From Limnomonas spitsbergensis (taxonomy: Eukaryota > Chlorophyta > Chlorophyceae > Chlamydomonadales), in contig JAYJMM010000080.1 of assembly GCA_037349105.1 (NCBI GenBank), positions 682,001 through 746,000 on the forward strand: a stretch of 64,000 nucleotides of DNA, in the 5' to 3' direction. The position numbers and the translations under genes were made by a program. The notes beneath the pieces were generated by a model, which saw only the letters and a list, made by a program, of their open reading frames with translations, was not told the DNA's origin and made no database searches. This document shows, piece by piece, positions 61,301 to 64,000 of the stretch (the first letter of the stretch is position 1; every line of letters begins with the position of its first letter).

Positions 61301-62489
61301 ATGTGTGACCTGTACAGGTGGCTCACTCTTTATCTGTGACCAGCAACAAGCTCGGAGACCTTCGGTATTATGCACAAGTGAGCGTGTATGAGATAAAAGA
61401 GTATATGATGTGTGTGGCAGAGAGGGAGTTTGAGAGTATCATCCAATGCCATGCGTCATTTTGCATCTCGAGGTAGGGCTCAAAGAGACCCTTCACCCTT
61501 CGTGGGTTGGGAACAACAGGAAGTCTATCCTCAGGCAGGAATGTTTTCTGTTTTCAAACATAAGACCACACCTGGGTAAGAGGTAGTCTGGTTCAAGGGC
61601 AGGATGAGCGCCACGTCCTTTGTTATCACTCTGATTCCCCTCACACAAGTTTACACATTGCGGCTTCATATGTTTGTCCTGATGGACCATGCATTTGCTC
61701 GGGCCTCCAGTGCGTATGGGAAGGCCCAGTCGCTCCGCATTCACCTCAACATCTTAACATTTACACCTTCGTCCTTCAGGACCATGCCGGGGCCTCCAGT
61801 GCGTACCGGCAGGCCCTAGCGCTCCGCCGCAGCCTCCTTGCCTCGGCTGTCGCGGCCACAGAAGGTGCTGCAACAAGTGAATCTGCAGCAACTCCAGGAA
61901 CGTCGGCATCTGCAACAACGCCAGCTATGGCTACGGCACTGCAGCGTGCGAAGCCCGGCGAGAAGGCATATTCAGCGGTAAGGCTCGACACTCCACAGCC
62001 CACCCGCCCTCCCCTTCAGGCAGGCTTACTGCTGACGGGCAGTCAACCAACCACGCATTTCCCCTATTTCAGGCAACTGCTTCAACTGCTCTTGCACCAA
62101 TCCTCTCCTCTGAGTCACTGCAACTGCTCACCAACCGCTGTTTAATCCTTCATCAGGCGCTGGACGTCGTCACATCCCTTATCAAGGTGGCCGATGCAGA
62201 GCTGGCTGCAGTGCCACCAGTCAGCTTGGAGGCAGCTGATGCGGAAGCGGGGGCGACTGACACAAAGGCGGGGTCGGGAGCCGGGACGAGGACAGGGACA
62301 TGCGAGGGCACTGGGACAGCGACGACAGTGTCGGCGGACACGTGCCTGGCCGAGGCGTCTGAGATGCTGACTGCACTGAGCCCTGTCCAGCAGGATCCTG
62401 GGCAGACACTGAAGGCTGTGGCCGCCGACCTAGCTCGGCGGGCGTCGCTACTACGGGCGCTAGAAGCGTGCAGAGCCTTAGGGGTATGA
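58339..62489 (+). CDS. NCA1: NCA1-like catalase chaperone (RING finger plus TPR), 7 exons
   Basis: Exons: 58339-58541, 59565-60112, 60336-60552, 60787-61114, 61318-61377, 61780-61977, 62073-62489; 1,971 nt, 656 residues, phases 2,1,2,0,0,0. The N-terminus has five short Cys-Pro motifs (MSCPFKRF, ACPFTGSF, SCPLGYSA, ACPFGFTS, VCPYGYSA), as in Arabidopsis NCA1. A C3HC4-type RING follows from about residue 202 (FQCSLCRTF, PCGHKFCRFC, DCPVCGADV), then QVDRFLEAHCRSA. The helical TPR-like part includes LACQLGAVLGLQADCCRRVG, VAHSLSVTSNKLGDLRYYAQ and ASSAYRQALALRRSLL, then LDVVTSLIKVADAELAAV. NCA1 binds and folds cytosolic/peroxisomal catalase in plants, so a role in H2O2 removal is inferred. The protein is about twice the plant length owing to Gln- and Ala/Thr-rich inserts. 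The exon 1/2 join is the least certain: it leaves a 1,023-bp intron in which another exon could hide (a GCPFESLD stretch occurs near 59140). Confidence 0.9.
60660..60786 (+). repeat. NCA1 exon 4 acceptor echo
   Basis: TGATGGTTCTCAGACTGGAG, then CTGATGTTGGACC at 60719-60751 copies the acceptor and start of exon 4, TGATGGATCGCAGGCTGGAG, then CTATGCAGGTCGG at 60775-60807, including the AG. Confidence 0.85.
61160..61317 (+). repeat. NCA1 intron 4: donor echo of exon 4 and acceptor echo of exon 5
   Basis: Donor side: GAGAGGCTGGCACCACAGGA, then ATTGGAGGATGCTTAGGTGG at 61168-61207 copies GAGGTGCTGGCACCACATGC, then ATCAGATGATACAGAGGTGA at 61078-61117. Acceptor side: TGTGACTTGCACCCGGAACT, then CACTCTTTGCATGTGTGACC at 61271-61310 copies TGTGACCTGTACAGGTGGCT, then CACTCTTTATCTGTGACC at 61303-61340. 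The two duplications leave little of the 203-bp intron unexplained. Confidence 0.88.
61680..61779 (+). repeat. NCA1 exon 6 acceptor echo
   Basis: TGTCCTGATGGACCATGCAT, TTGCTCGGGCCTCCAGTGCG, TATGGGAAGGCCCAGTCGCT at 61676-61735 copies CGTCCTTCAGGACCATGCCG, GGGCCTCCAGTGCGTACCGG, CAGGCCCTAGCGCT at 61770-61823. About 60 bp at roughly 80 percent identity. The copy has lost the AG (ATGG for CAGG), so it cannot serve as an acceptor at that point. Confidence 0.9.
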
Positions 62490-64000
62490 GCGCAAACAGT
62501 GCTGTGTTCATGAGATTTGAGGTTCAGGTCAGCTTCGTTCCGGCCTTTTATGCCGGTGCTGTCTCGGTGCAGCATGCCGTGTGGCTAGGGCAGCAGGTGG
62601 TGGGCCTGTAATGGTTTGGTTCACATCGGCCTCATCACAACTCCTCATAGTGGTCTGGTCCACACTAACGAAAGCCATGCTTTAAACGCGTGACCAAGAG
62701 ATGTGCAGAGTGGAGCTTTTATGTCAGCTGCGCCGCCAGGAGGCACCCATCTCAATTGCGCCTCGAAGCAGTCGACTCGTGGCCCGTGACATGACACCTC
62801 TGAGCCTCTGCTGCGTGGGGCCTCTGAGCACATCTCATATGGATGGCTCCGCTCTGTTGATACTGCTTGTCTCCATTTCATGACATTGCACCAATGCAGG
62901 CATTCAAACTCAGTAACAAATATCCACACATGAACGAGCACATGAAGCCACTAAATTTGCCACTTCTTACATTAGATGTCCTTTGCACTTTTTATGTTCA
63001 TCGGATTGCACGGACGCGCGGTTGATTAATTAATAGCTGAAAGAAAGCATGGTCTCATTGCCCCCTCATGCGACATGGGGTACGTACACGAAATTGTAGA
63101 TCGGCACCCTAGTGGTTAGCCCAGAGGGGCATGTGGTTGTTACGGTATTTACGCACCTGTCCCATCATCCCATACATCAATCATCACGGAATGCCAGGCT
63201 GGCCAGGTCAGGATTCAATGTTGGTTGAATATCAAGCTCTTTATCAAGGTGACGCACCTTGATAAACAACTTACTAACAGCGTGGTTTTCATGCTAGATA
63301 TCAACCACAAGCGTCCACTTAACAGCCTGATCAAAGCACTTATCATGCTATTAAATAGCTTGCATGATACCGGTAATCAACTTGCCGATCAACGTTTGCC
63401 TGATAAGCACGAAATGTCACTACTTATCAACATGCATCACCCTCATAATAACGTTGATAGCCCCCTTAGCCCCAGATGTCGCCAGACAAGAATGGCTGAT
63501 AAATAGGGGGGGTCTGTCAATCTGCCATGGTGAAAGTCTAGTCGGCAGGCGAACTACAGAACGACCGCCGGGAGGGTGAAACCCATACACTAAGTGCTGA
63601 TTACCTACTCCCCACTTGCTTGAATATTTGGATCGTCGCCATGCATACCCTCTCTTCTCTGCCCACACACCTCTCACATCGGCAAATCTTGTTGCCATGA
63701 TGTTGTTGCTGATTATATTCCTTAATAAGCACATCTTGATATTTGTTCTTCAAACTTACTCAATCGTGGGTCTATCCTACCCCCGTGCAATATTACTATA
63801 TTAGCAATAGCCCTCATGCAATGCAACATCCCAGTGGCGTGCGCCCCATGGCAGTATGCATGCCCCCCGGGTGACCAGCACCCTCAGGTCATGCACTCGC
63901 TGCCGCCAAGTGAGCAGAGAGTGAATTGGAGGGCATCTACCCAGTGGCTGTGAAATCTACCCGATGGATGTGAAGAGGGCAGCCAGGATGCCTGAGAAGC
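62490..64000. other. 3' flank of NCA1 and AT-rich, hairpin-rich block
   Basis: No exon recognised. 63225-63510 is AT-richer than the rest of the window and dense in TATCA/TGATA words, including the palindrome TATCAAGGTGACGCACCTTG+ATA at 63242-63264. It ends in a polypurine run AAATAGGGGGGG (about 63501-63512) followed by TCTGTCAATCTGCC. Such a run before TG can mark the border of an LTR, but I found no second LTR or coding domain. The rest is unremarkable. Confidence 0.4.
62607..62611 (+). terminator. candidate poly(A) signal TGTAA for NCA1
   Basis: TGTAA about 118 nt after the NCA1 stop codon (TGA at 62487-62489), in the expected place for a chlorophycean poly(A) signal. Confidence 0.5.

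Overview
This is nuclear DNA of a eukaryote. It most resembles a chlorophycean green alga of the Chlamydomonadales (Haematococcus-like is a guess). Evidence: GC-rich exons with Q/A/G homopolymers; dense GT-AG introns with donors such as GTGAGT and GTGCGT; TGTAA as a likely poly(A) signal; plant-type proteins (a catalase chaperone and a PWR/NCoR-type SANT corepressor); and introns full of degenerate telomere-like text (CCCTAAACCCTGAACCCT).

Layout. (1) 1-740: a frame-broken DUF917/hydantoinase-type fragment, minus strand. (2) 758-2139: a repeat family, one pair inverted. (3) 2219-3200: the last two exons of a plus-strand MACPF-like gene with no recognisable 5' part. (4) 3201-5759: intergenic, with a 36-bp x 6 minisatellite. 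(5) 5760-50947, minus strand: one very large gene. I could chain 44 exons; all exon phases agree and they sum to 9,648 nt (3,216 codons with the stop). It encodes a three-SANT protein of the NCoR/SMRT-POWERDRESS type with a coiled coil and very long Q/G/A-rich flanks. Its intron 14 holds a 9.4-kb array of a 21-bp repeat. (6) 50948-54219: intergenic, dispersed repeats. (7) 54220-57611, minus: a seven-exon gene for a conserved, probably plastid-targeted protein of unknown function. (8) 58339-62489, plus: a seven-exon NCA1 homologue (RING plus TPR catalase chaperone), head to head with the previous gene across 727 bp. (9) 62490-64000: intergenic, with an AT-rich hairpin-rich block.

Main unusual finding. 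At more than twenty exon edges, in all three well-resolved genes, the adjacent intron carries decayed or amplified tandem copies of that same exon-intron junction, each private to its own exon ('junction echoes'). They range from one degenerate copy to a 12 x 71-bp donor array. The introns seem to be built largely by repeated duplication of their own splice junctions, which also explains most of the minisatellites here.

All exon borders were read by eye from splice motifs and phase; no transcript or database evidence was available.
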